Origin: Breviolum minutum Mf 1.05b.01
Taxonomy: Eukaryota; Sar; Dinophyceae; Suessiales; Symbiodiniaceae
Direction of reading: 5' to 3'
Assembly: GCA_000507305.1 (NCBI GenBank)
Contig: DF239265.1
Span: forward strand, 1-64,000
DNA length: 64,000 nt
Position numbers and translations under genes: made by a program. Shown piece after piece: positions 10,611 through 21,245 of the stretch. Under the pieces are notes generated by a model. The model had not been told where the DNA came from. It did not search any database and worked only from the letters and a program-made list of their open reading frames with translations. Numbering within the stretch: the first letter of the stretch is position 1; every line of letters begins with the position of its first letter.

Positions 10611-11149
10611 GGTAGTTATATTCCGTACATATCCTATGTACATCCCTTGGAATATATACCCTAAACATTCCCAGAGTTTTTGTTTCGCGCATGACAAGAC
10701 CAACATTTAAAACTCCCCAGAGGCTGAGGATTTTAAGGGATTGGAAGCTTGTTTTTTATGTGTTGCCAAGGTAAAGCTAAATTATTTTCCCCAGGAAGAG
10801 GGGAAGAACACAAATCTACAGTCTTTTGATTTACAGGCAACCATTTCGCATGTTTTGTGTTTTTGACACAAAACGATATTTGAAAAGACAAAATCCAGAA
10901 GTAGAAAGGACCCCGAAGAATCACAAAAACAAAAAAACAAGTCCAAGTGAATGGTGATATAATCCAAATTGCTGAAGTCCTATAGACTGAAGACCCCATG
11001 TTTTCCAGATAACTTCATCCAAAAAAGGTTGGGCCTCAAAAATTCAGCGGCCCCAGCATTCTACCAAAAATGGTTCAATTCAGTAGGAAACCGAATATCT
11101 CAGTTGAGGGGCAACTAATCTTGAGTACCCATAGAAAAGACATGCCACG
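10611..11149. other. No recognised feature
   Basis: AT-rich spacer; nothing seen. Confidence 0.45.
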
Positions 11150-11250
11150 CTGTACAAGATGGGCCACTACCAGTCAGAAACGGAGTCCTAAACCCTATAA
11201 GTGGAGTTATAACTCTACTCATAACTGGTAGTGGCGCACTTTGTCCTTTT
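11150..11250. repeat. Family G hairpin element, degenerate
   Basis: GGGCCACTACCAGT on the left pairs with ACTGGTAGTGGCGC on the right. The interior has CCCTATAAGTGGAGTTATAA, the family G core. Confidence 0.65.
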
Positions 11251-11579
11251 GAAATACTGTACCATTTCGACCATCTCCACTTTTCTCTGAACTTTGTTCT
11301 TTTCCGGGGCACCCAAAAAAAGGGGCAAACGGGCCATCATTTTGGAGCATTCAGGGTGTCATTTGACACCCTGACACCAAAAGGATGCAACTTTGTACAC
11401 AAAGAAAAACGTTTTTGGACCCTTCGCTGCCACAAGACCTGGTGCTACCCTTTTGGCGTTTTTTTTCCATGGCGAATCGTACTTCAATGAATTGAGATTT
11501 ACTACTGGCGTTGGATTTTGCGCCTGTTTGATGCGGATGGACAAAACGTTCGAAGTTCCATATTCTCCCCAAAATGGTT
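11251..11579. other. No recognised feature
   Basis: A small palindrome CAGGGTGTCATTTGACACCC at 11353-11372 is the only structure seen. Confidence 0.45.
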
Positions 11580-11650
11580 TGTGCTAAAATGGATGGTGAT
11601 TTACCTTGGTAGAAGCTGTTTAAAAAACACCACCTTTACCAAATCCAAGT
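11580..11650. repeat. Family J-like fragment
   Basis: AAATGGATGGTGATTTACCT, then TTGGTAGAAGC and AAAAAACACCACC, resembles a decayed family J unit. Confidence 0.35.
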
Positions 11651-12106
11651 TTGGTAGTGAAGTTTTTATCCCTCCAACGAATAGTTGAGCCATGTAAATC
11701 TTTCATCAATCGAAGATTTAGCCATGCAATCCTTATAATCTTTGCAATGGAGTTTTACTGCTTGATTGAAAAACGAACACCCGTTTCTTTTGTGGCTTAT
11801 AAAATCATTCCGGCCAAAAACAACTGGGTAGCCCTGTGAAAAAAACTACCCCTTGTATAAGAACTACACATCCATTTAGGAGTTTTCCCGTTTTTGACTG
11901 GCTCTAATGACATCAACCAAGGTTTTTCATAAAAGATCTTCACATTTTGGAGCTCGGATTTTTTGTTTTAAAACACATTTTCATGCTAAAGATACACCGA
12001 CAACAAAAAACCTGACATGGAACCGTTTTTCAAAAAGCGTGAGCTTTTGGAAGGGGATATGATTTCCTCGAAGTTTCAGAACAAACAAATCATAAGAAAT
12101 GGAGTT
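11651..12106. other. No recognised feature
   Basis: AT-rich spacer; nothing seen. Confidence 0.45.
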
Positions 12107-12220
12107 GTGGGGGCCCGTAATAATGGCCGACAATACATGGTTTTCACTATTTTTTTTTCAAAACCTCTCAAAACCTCTATAAGTGGAGTTATGGGCCCCT
12201 ACTTGTAACTGGATTATGCA
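12107..12220. repeat. Family G hairpin element
   Basis: GTGGGGGCCCGTAATAATGG at the left, CCTCTATAAGTGGAGTTATG and GGGCCCCTACTTGTAACT at the right. Confidence 0.7.
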
Positions 12221-13155
12221 ACAATCCTACATCTGGATAGGATTTCATCCCCTCTATTGACCCCCAAAGGAAGTGATGTATTTCTCCATCGCTCAAATAA
12301 TCATGTCAACCTACATCATAAACCTTATCTCTTTCTTCTAGTTTCTTCTTTGAACCAGGTCATGTCACGTGCGACTGGTCTTTTATCCAAATGAAACGTA
12401 AAACATTGAGCTCTCACGGTGGGGGTGCAGCATAGCCACCTGAGAATTCAGCCCATCAAAGTGGCTCCAACGAGATTTCCATGTTGGCAAAAAGGCATTG
12501 GAAATGCTTTCGGAACGACAAAACACATCTCTTTTCTGCAGTTTTCGCAATTTTGTTTCTTTTCTCATTTTTTTCTGAAAAAAATAGAATGGTTTTCCTG
12601 TAGCATCAAACAACTTTTAGAGTTTAACCATCTGAGACTGACATTCTGACCCACTAAAAAAAGGGGGAAACTCTCTTTTTTAAATGATCACTATATAAAT
12701 ACATAAACCACGAGCTTCACGCAAACATGGCCCCAAACTGTGAAGCTATAAGGCAGCAAAAAAAACATCACTCTTGTTGCCAAAACATGTGTAACTTTTG
12801 GGGATGGTACAAGTAGTGGTCATATTATACATCTATATATATATACTTCAAAAAACCATTCTTAACAAAAACGCATGAAAACACGACTTTTTTATGGCCG
12901 AAAATTTAAGGGATTGCCTCACAAGATGTTGCTAAGCAGCTCGGAATGGTGACTTTTTTCACATAAGTCTTGGAAGACTTTTCCTTCACACATATCTGCC
13001 CGAAGAAGAACAACTCCATCATAGTTTTTCAGAAAACTTGGGGAGGGTTTGCATCTTGAGGTATGATTGATTTCTTGACATCAGGAAATCTTGAAGAACA
13101 TGTTGCAGTCTGCCCATCAAGAGCTGATTAAGGATTCCTTATGATTACTAGTCAC
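12221..13155. other. No recognised feature
   Basis: A long AT-rich spacer with a TATATATATA tract near 12833. No gene or repeat family recognised. Confidence 0.45.
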
Positions 13156-13263
13156 TCAGCCTTCCAGGCTACCCTTCCCCAACTCCTCCAGGCTACCTCC
13201 GGCACCATAGCCACCACTCCAACTCTTGGATTGCCACTCTTCCTCGGTGTTTTGGCTCCCAGG
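13156..13263 (-). CDS. Possible exon, Gly/Ser-rich
   Basis: This GC-rich island reads on the minus strand PGSQNTEEEWQSKSWSGGYG followed by AGGSLEELGKGSLEG and a stop at 13156. A second minus frame (AKTPRKSGNPRVGVVAMVPE) is also open. GGTAGCCTGGA occurs twice within 25 bp. No motif is recognised. Confidence 0.25.
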   Translation of the reverse strand, partial: PGSQNTEEEWQSKSWSGGYGAGGSLEELGKGSLEG

Positions 13264-13318
13264 AAGACTTGGAGGAAAAGTAGTTGTCTCAAGTAGAAAA
13301 GTTGAAGAAACAACCACC

Positions 13319-13405
13319 AGCACCTTCAAAGGGGTGCCAATTAAACCCTAAGGATGGGTGAATTGACACCTTTTAGTAACCTTTTGGCACCCCTTTGAAG
13401 GTGCT
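13319..13405. repeat. Perfect-arm hairpin
   Basis: The 22-base left arm AGCACCTTCAAAGGGGTGCC(AA) is exactly complementary to the right arm (TT)GGCACCCCTTTGAAGGTGCT, with about 43 bp between. I found no other copy here. Confidence 0.8.
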
Positions 13406-13519
13406 GCCAGGAGAATGTTTCCAAGTCCTTTGTTTTTTTTTGGGGGGGAGTAGGATTTTCCACCCAAAAAACGGTTTGTTTATAGGATTTTTTCCGTCCC
13501 GAAAATGAACGGAGTTTTT

Positions 13520-13615
13520 ACTGGGGCAACCCTCAAGCTAGAGTCGATTACCAAAAGACAAGGGTTTCAAAGGAGCCGAAATCGAGGTCTTTTGTTGACT
13601 AAGGTTGCCCCCCGC
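13520..13615. repeat. Hairpin, GGGGCAACC arms
   Basis: CTGGGGCAACCCTCAAGCTA pairs in part with AAGGTTGCCCCCC; the interior contains AAGGGTTTCAAAGGAGCC. Confidence 0.45.
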
Positions 13616-13617
13616 AC

Positions 13618-13705
13618 ACCCCGGAAGATGAACGGCTGGTTCACCTGAGAATACGGGGCCCCCTGGAAAATCATCTGAACCCAAACCATCATTTTCAGGT
13701 TGCAT
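13618..13705. repeat. Family N element
   Basis: CCGGAAGATGAACGGCTGGT followed by TCACCTGAGAA and GAAAATCATCTGAACCCAAA, ending CATCATTTTCAGG. Related copies lie at 39121-39240 and 54856-54968. Confidence 0.65.
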
Positions 13706-13848
13706 GGTAATCTTCGTGGGTGTACTTCATTACTTTTCAATGCTCAACCAAAAAAAGCTGTGAGATGATGAGATGAAACCAAGCAGGAACATCAAGAGAC
13801 GTTGTCTCTTCAAACTACCATCTCTGCCAATTGAAAAAAGTTGGTTTT

Positions 13849-13953
13849 CTAGTTGGTGGTTTTTCACCAACCTATCTGAAACATATGCGCAAGTCAAATT
13901 GGATGATTTCCCCAAGTAGGGATGAAAATAAAACATATTCGAAACCACCAACC
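13849..13953. repeat. Family C hairpin element (C1)
   Basis: CTAGTTGGTGGTTTTTCACC at the left; TTTCCCCAAGTAGGGATGAA and GAAACCACCAACC at the right. Confidence 0.85.
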
Positions 13954-14325
13954 ATTTTTCCTTCAAGAAATATCACTGACATGGACATCTCTGCATCCAA
14001 TACAATCTTTTTCTTGATGGAACATTGACATGGAATATTTTGACTACTATTAAAAAAACACGCATACATGGATATTTGAATTGAACATCTGTGTGCATCG
14101 TACTATGACAATAATTCCTCCAATCTGATCCATTTCGAAATCCATTTCCCTTTCACCAGAAGTCAACATCACTCGAATTTGGAACTGGACCCCTTTTTTC
14201 ATCGTGGCATGCTGTTCCCCTTGTGTTGGGAGAGGTTTTTTTCAAGTAAGGGACGTTTACCATAATCCCCCTAAGTAGAGTCATCCAAGTGTTTATCAAG
14301 CAAACAAAACTCAATGTGTTTATGT

Positions 14326-14428
14326 GGGTGTTGCCTAAAATGGTGGTACCCCCAAAACACCCCATAGCTAATCATTTTTAGTAGGAAAACCCATGGTTAT
14401 TGGGTACCACCATTTTAGGAAACACCCA
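14326..14428. repeat. Family B2 hairpin element
   Basis: GGGTGTTGCCTAAAATGGTG pairs with CACCATTTTAGGAAACACCC. The core is TTTTTAGTAGGAAAACCCAT. The second copy is at 54224-54323. The ends match family B1 but the interior differs. Confidence 0.85.
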
Positions 14429-14727
14429 TTTTGTTTCGGTGCCCGATTTTTTTTCTAAAAGAGCACCAATCCCGAGGAGAAACAGACCGATTTCATGGCG
14501 ATTTTGCATGTTTTTTTTTTTTTGTCATGGAACCCTTCAAAAGCAAGGGGTGTTGATGATTGAACATAGTAGAGAAAACAACTCAACATCATCCAGCAAA
14601 ACCAATAAATCTCAACACCAAATAAGCCAAACACCACTTTGAAAACAAACTCAAAATAACCAACATCAATCGCCAAATCCTAAAACGTCCCCCCCAAAAA
14701 AGCAACGAATCTTCAATCACATCCCAG
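14429..14727. other. No recognised feature
   Basis: AT-rich spacer; nothing seen. Confidence 0.45.
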
Positions 14728-14829
14728 CTAGTTGGTGGTTGAACCAACCCATTTGAAAAATATGAGTCAAAATGGGTTCATCTTCCCCAAATAGGGGATG
14801 AAAAAAAAATATCTAAAACCACCACCTAG
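14728..14829. repeat. Family C hairpin element (C1), near-complete
   Basis: CTAGTTGGTGGTTGAACCAA to AAAACCACCACCTAG, with both CTAG ends present. Confidence 0.9.
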
Positions 14830-15021
14830 TTGAGTCATATTTGGAGATGTCTTGAGTCCGATCCTTTCAAAAAGGGAACTTAAAATCCCAGGCAATTTTG
14901 CCGCGAAAAAAACCCTGCAAGATCTAGATTCTTGCTTGTCATCCCACCAACTCTGTGACCAGTCGTTCTGTTCCTGTGGTGGTGTGGAGGGTGTTATCCC
15001 CCCATATGCCTTTGTTAGGGA

Positions 15022-15100
15022 GGGGTTACCTATTATAATATAAGGATTACTATAATAGACCATCATAAGGATCCCTATGAAACAACCAGTATAATGAATG
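15022..15100. repeat. Family A element, partial, inverted
   Basis: CCATCATAAGGATCCCTATG then AAACAACCAG follows the interior order of the reversed full copy at 50967-51111. Confidence 0.5.
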
Positions 15101-15116
15101 TTTGCTGTATATGTGC

Positions 15117-15231
15117 TACTGTTGATGGTTCAGAAATCTTGGAAAAAACCACCTGAGATGTAAGAAAACCTTGTAGATAATTGGATATTTTACCCATATC
15201 CAACGGTGCAGGATTTCAGCCATCAACGGTA
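15117..15231. repeat. Family I hairpin element
   Basis: TACTGTTGATGGTTCAGAAA at the left and GCAGGATTTCAGCCATCAAC followed by GGTA at the right. Other copies are at 19934-20053 and 29517-29627. Confidence 0.8.
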
Positions 15232-15414
15232 GGAGGGGTTATAGCAGGTACAGGGAACAAGGGACATGACATGTGTAGTCAGTGTTGTGGTTGTACCTGT
15301 AGGTATAGGTAGGAAGAGATAGCTAAAGAGGCAAGAGGCGGCTTAGTAGTGATTTCATGATGATTTCATCCCGTAGAAAAGCGTCCATAAAACCAAGTTC
15401 GAATTGAGTCAAAT

Positions 15415-15756
15415 GTGGCCAAAAGTTATTGCCATCACGAATCTCCAATTTTTTTAAGCAACAAGCGTCGCCGTTCTGAAAAACCGCAAAGAAGATCCGT
15501 TGAATCATACCCCGAGACAAAATGCCCCAAAACAGAAAAATCATCATCTTCAATTCCAACAAGTCATTTTTTGATGCAAAGGTTTACAACCTTGTCCAAT
15601 GCCCTCACCTGGTACCACAGCTCCCACTCGTCATCGGACCATTCCTTGGGAGGAAATGGAAATCATGTTTTCAGTCCGCCGGAATTTGAAATTAAAAAAC
15701 ACAAAAATTCTTACAAATGGTGCCTTTTGCGTTTGTTGAACTACTCTTTGGTTTGA
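15415..15756 (+). CDS. Unsupported ORF, possibly part-coding
   Basis: A 113-residue frame with a basic-polar stretch (SNKRRRSEKPQRRSVESYPE) followed by a Ser-rich region. No domain is recognised, and an overlapping plus frame is also partly open. Kept only because of its composition. Confidence 0.15.
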   Translation: MAKSYCHHESPIFLSNKRRRSEKPQRRSVESYPETKCPKTEKSSSSIPTSHFLMQRFTTLSNALTWYHSSHSSSDHSLGGNGNHVFSPPEFEIKKHKNSYKWCLLRLLNYSLV

Positions 15757-16334
15757 TTTTTCCATCAGAGTTTGGCTGGTATGGATCAAAAGATTATAAT
15801 TCACCGTAGTATTTTTATGCTAGAAGTTGAGATGGTATTAATTGGAACATCATCAAATCACTTTAGAGTTGTAGTTGGAATACAGAAACATGGTGTAGAT
15901 ATCATCACGTGAGAGAGGAACCTTTGTTGTTTAATTGCTACTCTCGAATCACGAATCACAAAAAATATATACATAATTTTCACCCAATGTATTACATGGG
16001 TTTGGAACAGAAGAACTTCCCAAACATGGTTCGACACAAAGAATACTAGATTAAAAAAAAGATAAAGGAATTGTTGTTTATATATATAAAGCCTATAATA
16101 GAACTAATTATTATCCAATAAACAAGTTCAATCATTCCATTGGTAATTTAAAGATTATACATGATAATAGTACTTATATCATTTCACTTCAAAATAGTCT
16201 TATTTGTTAAATGAAGATAGAAGTTGGATTCAACATCAAATACAAATCGTGACATCCCATGAAATCCTTGGCTTGTTTCTCAAAAACAGGATCCTGATAT
16301 TTCACGCCTTGACAAATGACTATATCTACTATAT
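15757..16334. other. AT-rich tract, no recognised feature
   Basis: The most AT-rich interval noticed in the window, with TATATATATA near 16078. Nothing assigned. Confidence 0.5.
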
Positions 16335-16412
16335 GGATGTTTCCCTATTTTAATAGGGTTTTCCATTATAAACCATCCATTTTGGGGTACCCCTATTTTT
16401 GGAAACACCCAT
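16335..16412. repeat. Family B1 element, internal deletion
   Basis: GGATGTTTCCCTATTTTAAT leads straight to AGGGTTTTCCATTATAAACC and the right arm TTTTTGGAAACACCC. About 25 bp of the left interior found in other copies is missing. Confidence 0.85.
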
Positions 16413-16588
16413 ATATAACTGGTTTGTTTCATAGTCCCCTACATACAACAAACAACCAGGGTCAACTGGTCGTTGCCTCCTTCCCTTCGCACAGTGAAGC
16501 CGTTTTTTTTTTGCCACAAAACCCGACGCTGCGACCACCAGTTCTGCCATTCCTGGGGGTGACTTTTGCTGGGGGAAACACCATCCTG

Positions 16589-16731
16589 CAAGGTGAGCCC
16601 AAGAAACAGTCATAAGTAGGGTGAAATAACTCCGCTTATAGGGATTATGACTCCAGTTACCCATTTATAGTGCCAACTATAGGGGATATAACTCCATTTA
16701 TAACTATTAGAGTATTAGGGGCCCACCTTGT
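16589..16731. repeat. Family G hairpin element
   Basis: CAAGGTGAGCCCAAGAAACA at the left and GGGGCCCACCTTGTA at the right; interior GGTGAAATAACTCCGCTTAT, GGGGATATAACTCCATTTAT. Confidence 0.85.
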
Positions 16732-16887
16732 AGTAGGTAATCAATCAGGACACCATCATTTTTTTCGCCGTTGGCGACATCCGAAAATTGTTGCGAGTCA
16801 TGATTTTTTTGGGATGTGCCTTTTTGTTTTGGGGGGTCGTCTTTTTTTTTTAAAAAGATCCTTTTTCAAAGCCATCGAACCTGGAGG

Positions 16888-16944
16888 CTTCCAAATGGGG
16901 GTTGGCCCTAACCACTTCCAAGCCCTGGGGATGATCCTCCAAGT
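16888..16944. repeat. Family D element, right half
   Basis: CTTCCAAATGGGGGTTGGCC, CTAACCACTTCCAAGCCC and GGGGATGATCCTCCAAGT match the right half of family D. It directly abuts the exon-like island on the minus strand and is in frame with it. Confidence 0.65.
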
Positions 16945-16957
16945 GCCCCCCCCCCCC

Positions 16958-17068
16958 AAGCCCTTCCTCGTCAGTCCATTGTTCCCAGCCCTGCACGGAC
17001 CATCGCAACTCGCTGTCTCCGATGGCTTCCTGGGCGCTTTTGGCGGCGAGGTCATACGGCAGGTTGGG
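16958..17068 (-). CDS. Orphan internal exon, unknown product
   Basis: The minus strand has a textbook acceptor (CCCCCTGCTTTTGCTTACAG) at 17069, then reads PNLPYDLAAKSAQEAIGDSE followed by LRWSVQGWEQWTDEEGLGG. The composition and GC content are clearly exon-like: acidic, amphipathic, Trp-rich. The 3' border is unclear because a poly-G run (poly-C on + at 16946-16957) and a half family D element follow; the frame stays open through both. No family is recognised and no partner exon was found nearby. Confidence 0.45.
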
Positions 17069-17344
17069 CTGTAAGCAAAAGCAGGGGGAAAAGACACGTG
17101 ACCCTTTTTGATGATCATTTTCCATATTGAACATGTGATGATTTTTGGGGCTTTTTGACACATAACAACCCAAGGGGTACTTTTTGAGAGATACATATCT
17201 TTTGACATCTGGTTGATTGCCATCATTTTTTTGTTGCCAACAAACATGGAGATGGCATATGATCCATATCTTCCCATGGAATCTTTGATTTCATGCGTAA
17301 CTGAATCTGCCTCTAAACATCGACTTGAGATTCATGCCGTTTCC

Positions 17345-17452
17345 TTACTCAGCCATTTCGGATCACTGAATAACAATTAAAACCTTATTTTTTCATACTA
17401 AATATTAGTGACCCCCCAAAAAGTTTAAAGGTGAGCCATTGGCTGAGTCAGT
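17345..17452. repeat. Family S hairpin element
   Basis: ACTCAGCCATTTCGGATCAC on the left and GAGCCATTGGCTGAGT on the right, with ACTAAATATTAGTGACCCCC in the middle. The second copy is at 51632-51725. Confidence 0.7.
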
Positions 17453-19601
17453 TTCATGCCTACTCTGCTTATTCATCCGCCTCGAAAACAGCCTTCGATG
17501 TTTATATTGGTCGTGGTTTGGGAACAACACTGCATAAGGGGCCTTTTATTTCCATGCAATACCATCCCATTTTTGGTCGAATTCGAGCAAAAGGGGCTGG
17601 GGGCAAACGACACCTTTCAAGGAATTTTCAGCATACCTAGCTACGACTCTACTTCACCCCAACCTCTTCAAATTGAAACGGCCATTTCAAAAATTCAGAG
17701 AAAACCCCTTTCTGACATTCCATCATACTGCTTGGTTCATAGGAACCATGACCAGTGGTCTGTGAAATCATCCCTATCACAACTTATCACCTCACCGAGA
17801 AAGGCTTTTGAATCATCACCAGGTGCTTTGGTTCGGGGGCTAAAAAATATCCTTCACGTTTAGTTTGAAATGGACTCTTTCCAAACTTCCCCTCCAAACA
17901 ACGAGTTGTGTGGATTTGAATCGCCCAGATTATTTTTCGAAACAAAACTATGCAAGCGCGAGTTGTCGCAAATGGTTTTAAAACATGTGCGTTTTTCCCA
18001 AGTGACATTTTGTCAAGGTTTAACAATGAAACAAACACACACACACAGCCCACTGAAATTTGTCAGGGTCAACAATGAAACCAGACAAACATGAATTTCG
18101 TTGAAAAACATGACATCTACATCTTCCCCAAACCATATTTCATAAGACTCAGATCCCAAATGAAGTTGCCCAACAAAAAAACGCGGTTCGAATGATCCGT
18201 CTTTTTCCCAACAACCAAAAAAGCGCCCATCGTGGTCGCAACATCCAAAAAAATCCAGCCAAAGGTTCCCATCCAGGTTTGTACCATTGTTCTTTCATCC
18301 AGTTTTCTGCCTTCCAAAGACAGCCCAAAAAAAACGTGTGAGGAACACATTTTGAAACCCTAATCTTCCAACTACTTCCTGAGGTTTGGTGTTTTAGGTA
18401 TGTTTTTGGGGTCCGAACTCCTCAAAAGGTGTGTGGAAACGTAAGGAAAAGCAATGAAGTCTTGAAAGGAGTCTTCTTCGCAAAAAGTCTTGAAATGAAG
18501 TGTTTTTTGTCTTTTTTGTTGCTTGTGGGAAAAACTGGGCTGTTGGATTTTTTTGGCCAACTTTCTAAGGCTTGACAGACTTTCCGAATTTTTTTTCCTC
18601 CTGATGAGCATTCATGAGTAGCCTTGCATCAGCCATTTTTCGGGTTGATAAATTTTGGGTCGAAAAACCAGCCGCAGGGGCGTTGAGAATCCTGGCCATT
18701 TGAGGTTGGAGTTTGTTTCAATTTTTTTTTGGGGTACATTCAAAGTGTTTAACCCGATTTCTTCCTTCAACACTATGGAAAAAGTTCCAATGATTTTGGA
18801 TCACTACCCAAACCATGTGTTCGTTTGAAACATAAGAGATTCCGACAACAGGGGTGATTGTAAAACCAACCCAAGCAATGTATGGGAAACTGATGAAAAT
18901 TACCATAGATTCGTATAATATAATGACCCGTGTACACCATCAACATAAGACCACCATGGCCCAACCAAACCCATCCGGGGTGTTACGTGCCACTTTGGAA
19001 TTGACGGGTTCCAAAGGGTTTCCCGAAACATATCTGGACAAAATACTATCATTCCTCAATCTTAAGGCCATTTTGGAGGGGATTCCCTTGCTAAACTACC
19101 ATTTGGGGTGCCCCAAAACACCACGTGGCATGTATAAAACCTTGTCAATCATGGAGCATTTAGCATATCAACTGGTGCAAGATTTCTTCCATCAACAATA
19201 TCAATGTAAACCGCTTCAAAATCCTTCCAGGCCCCCCTATGTTTCGCCCACAGAAAGGCACCTCGGGACTGTTTTTCAAGCCTTAAGAGAAAGAACACCA
19301 GGTGGGGTTGTGTGAAACCAGGGCGTTTTCTAAAATCATACCTTGAGACCTTATCGTTTTCTCTTCCCTATCTTTTCACATTAGTTTGCACCAAACCTGA
19401 GCGTTTTCCATTGTGTTGGCCAGTCTTGGCCGGGGTGGTATCTATTCTGGTTTTTAAGGTAATCGTCAGTGGAAACCCTTGCCCGCTGATGCCGGACCAA
19501 TCTGGCAAATAAGGCCAACAAATCCTTAAAAATGATTGTGGCAGCACCAAAATCATCTTTTCATTTTCTGTCATTGACTCAACTAACCCGTTGGGGATCA
19601 G
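17453..19601. other. No firm gene
   Basis: Two kilobases with several 60-150-residue frames on both strands, none with a recognisable motif. GATTCCCTTGCTAAACTACC at 19080 with CATTTGGGGTG is a family M piece. Confidence 0.4.
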
Positions 19602-19672
19602 CCGAGCTGCCGAAGATGTACTCGATCCAGGAATGGTACCTGCAAGTGATGGGCGGGCGGGCCACGAGCTGA
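19602..19672 (+). CDS. Possible terminal exon
   Basis: After an AG at 19600-19601 the plus frame reads ELPKMYSIQEWYLQVMGGRA then TS and a TGA at 19670. The island is GC-rich and protein-like but only 24 codons long, and the acceptor lacks a strong pyrimidine tract. A 45-bp repeat starts right after the stop. Confidence 0.3.
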
Positions 19673-19673
19673 T

Positions 19674-19728
19674 GGCTTATTATTTTGTGCCCCTATAAAT
19701 GGCCGAGAATCATTGGGTTTCACTTGGG
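19674..19728 (+). repeat. Direct repeat, copy 1 (flanks gag-like block)
   Basis: TTATTATTTTGTGCCCCTAT, AAATGGCCGAGAATCATTGG and GTTTCA recur at 20788-20838 with few changes. The pair encloses the gag-like fragment and a family I element. Confidence 0.7.
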
Positions 19729-19933
19729 GGTGAAACAAATCAGTAAGTGGAGGTATATATTTCCTCCCTACCTATAACGGTTTTTGTTTGGGCCCATCTT
19801 GTGTGGAGGGATGTTTTTTCGTGTCCCTTTTGCAAAAAAAAACCACCCGAAATGGCTCAAACTCTGAAAACCAGTCATGATATGTTCTGCGCCATTTTAG
19901 CTTCAAGCACGGCACAAACGACCATCCGTGACG

Positions 19934-20053
19934 CTACCTGTTGATGGTTCAGAAATCCGGCGTTCACCAGTTGAGGTTGGAAGTTTATCCCATCATTTAC
20001 AAAAGTTTTAGCACCATCCCAGGTGGTGCAGGATTTCTGAACCATCAACAGTA
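19934..20053. repeat. Family I hairpin element
   Basis: TACCTGTTGATGGTTCAGAA to TTCTGAACCATCAACAGTA; the 20-base arms are complementary except for one extra base. Confidence 0.85.
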
Positions 20054-20127
20054 TGAAATGGTTTGTTGTCAACGTCCTCTATCGTCATCGTGTGCTTTTA
20101 AGGAAGGAAACCAATCTTCCAAACCTT

Positions 20128-20691
20128 TCATCTTGGATTCCTTCCTTTCATCTTTGGCTTTTCAGCCCGAGCCTTTTCATCTCTCTTCTTTGAAGAGCCA
20201 CTGGGTAAGCCAGCTGATGAGCTTGGTGCACCCAAAGTGTTGGCAATTGCCTGTCGCTTGGCAACTACCACCGCAAGTCCAGGAGGGACCAATCGAGCCT
20301 CGCATGCTCCCTTCACCAGGGCCAGTTGTGCTTGACTCAACATGTCAATCTTGGCAAAGATTTCACTGGCAGCCGCATTCGCATCTTCTGGTTTAATACC
20401 AGGGGGAGGATTCATGGCTTCCTGATTTTGACGAGCCTGAGTCTTTGCTCGGAGAGGTCACTCTTACGCCTCCAAGAGGTGCTCCACGTCCTGCAGCAGG
20501 AGAAGGGCCACTTGGAATCATCGATGAATCCATGATTAATGTTTTCTTTCCGGTGAGCCATGCTTCCCTCAGTCGGCTGTAGCCAATCGAAGCGCATTGT
20601 TCAATGCCTCAGAACTGGACGCCCTCGCAGCATTCGCCTTTGGGAGTCCCAAGCCCAACCACTTGACAAATGCACCCGCGGGAGCGGTCAA
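20128..20691 (-). pseudogene. Gag-like or hypothetical coding block, broken
   Basis: Three protein-like minus-strand segments in different frames follow one another. 20691-20569 reads LTAPAGAFVKWLGLGLPKAN... to NNALRLATAD and a stop. 20533-20393 reads MDSSMIPSGPSPAAGRGAPL... 20415-20128 reads MNPPPGIKPEDANAAASEIF... and ends in a Lys/Arg-rich tail (KKRDEKARAEKPKMKGRNPR). An Ala/Pro/Gly-rich region, a helical stretch (AKIDMLSQAQLALVKGACEA) and a basic end resemble a retroelement capsid-type polyprotein start, but I cannot name a family. Short introns instead of frameshifts remain possible. Confidence 0.45.
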
Positions 20692-20787
20692 TGTGGGGAG
20701 TCAAATGAGCTCCTTGGAAAGCCCACTGAAGGGCTACCACCACGTAGGCCAAGCCGTAGCTCCTTAGCTCCTCCAATATCACAGCCT

Positions 20788-20838
20788 AGTTTTTATTATT
20801 TTGTGTCCCTTTAAACGGCCGAGCATCATTGGGTTTCA
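20788..20838 (+). repeat. Direct repeat, copy 2
   Basis: TTATTATTTTGTGTCCCTTT, AAACGGCCGAGCATCATTGG and GTTTCA; see copy 1 at 19674-19728. Confidence 0.7.
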
Positions 20839-21245
20839 TCTTCGATTCCTTCGCCATCTCTTGGTGGCAGGTCTGTAAATGCCGCTTTGACTAGGTAAAC
20901 TCATGACCCTCAAAGCGCACTCCTATTTCGGGGACAGAAAAAGGAGAAACATGCATATTTGAGAGTAAATTGATCTTGAGGGCAACAAAACCCATCAGTT
21001 ACATGAACCATGAAATCTTGGTTGATGAAAAAGGAAACCCTCAGAAGGGCCGTGTTGTAGAATCTTACATCATTGGCTCAGTATCAGGCTCTATAACGCA
21101 CTAGTAGAACCAGGGTTTCGATTCAATCACTGCTCACAGAAACATGCACTTGTTTGTTGCGATCCGAACTGCTCATCATTTAGTAGGGAAAATGGTGTCA
21201 CTCATCACCATCAGCACAGCCCATCCGGTCACATCCTCCCCAAGG
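20839..21245. other. No recognised feature
   Basis: Spacer; nothing assigned. Confidence 0.4.

Noticed and set aside
16350-16664. 104-codon minus ORF ending MGVSKNRGTPKWMVYNGKPY
   Set aside because: Its conserved part is the family B1 hairpin and the rest overlaps a family G element.
18854-19315. 153-codon plus-strand ORF
   Set aside because: Contains a family M repeat piece (GATTCCCTTGCTAAACTACC) and has no recognisable motif.
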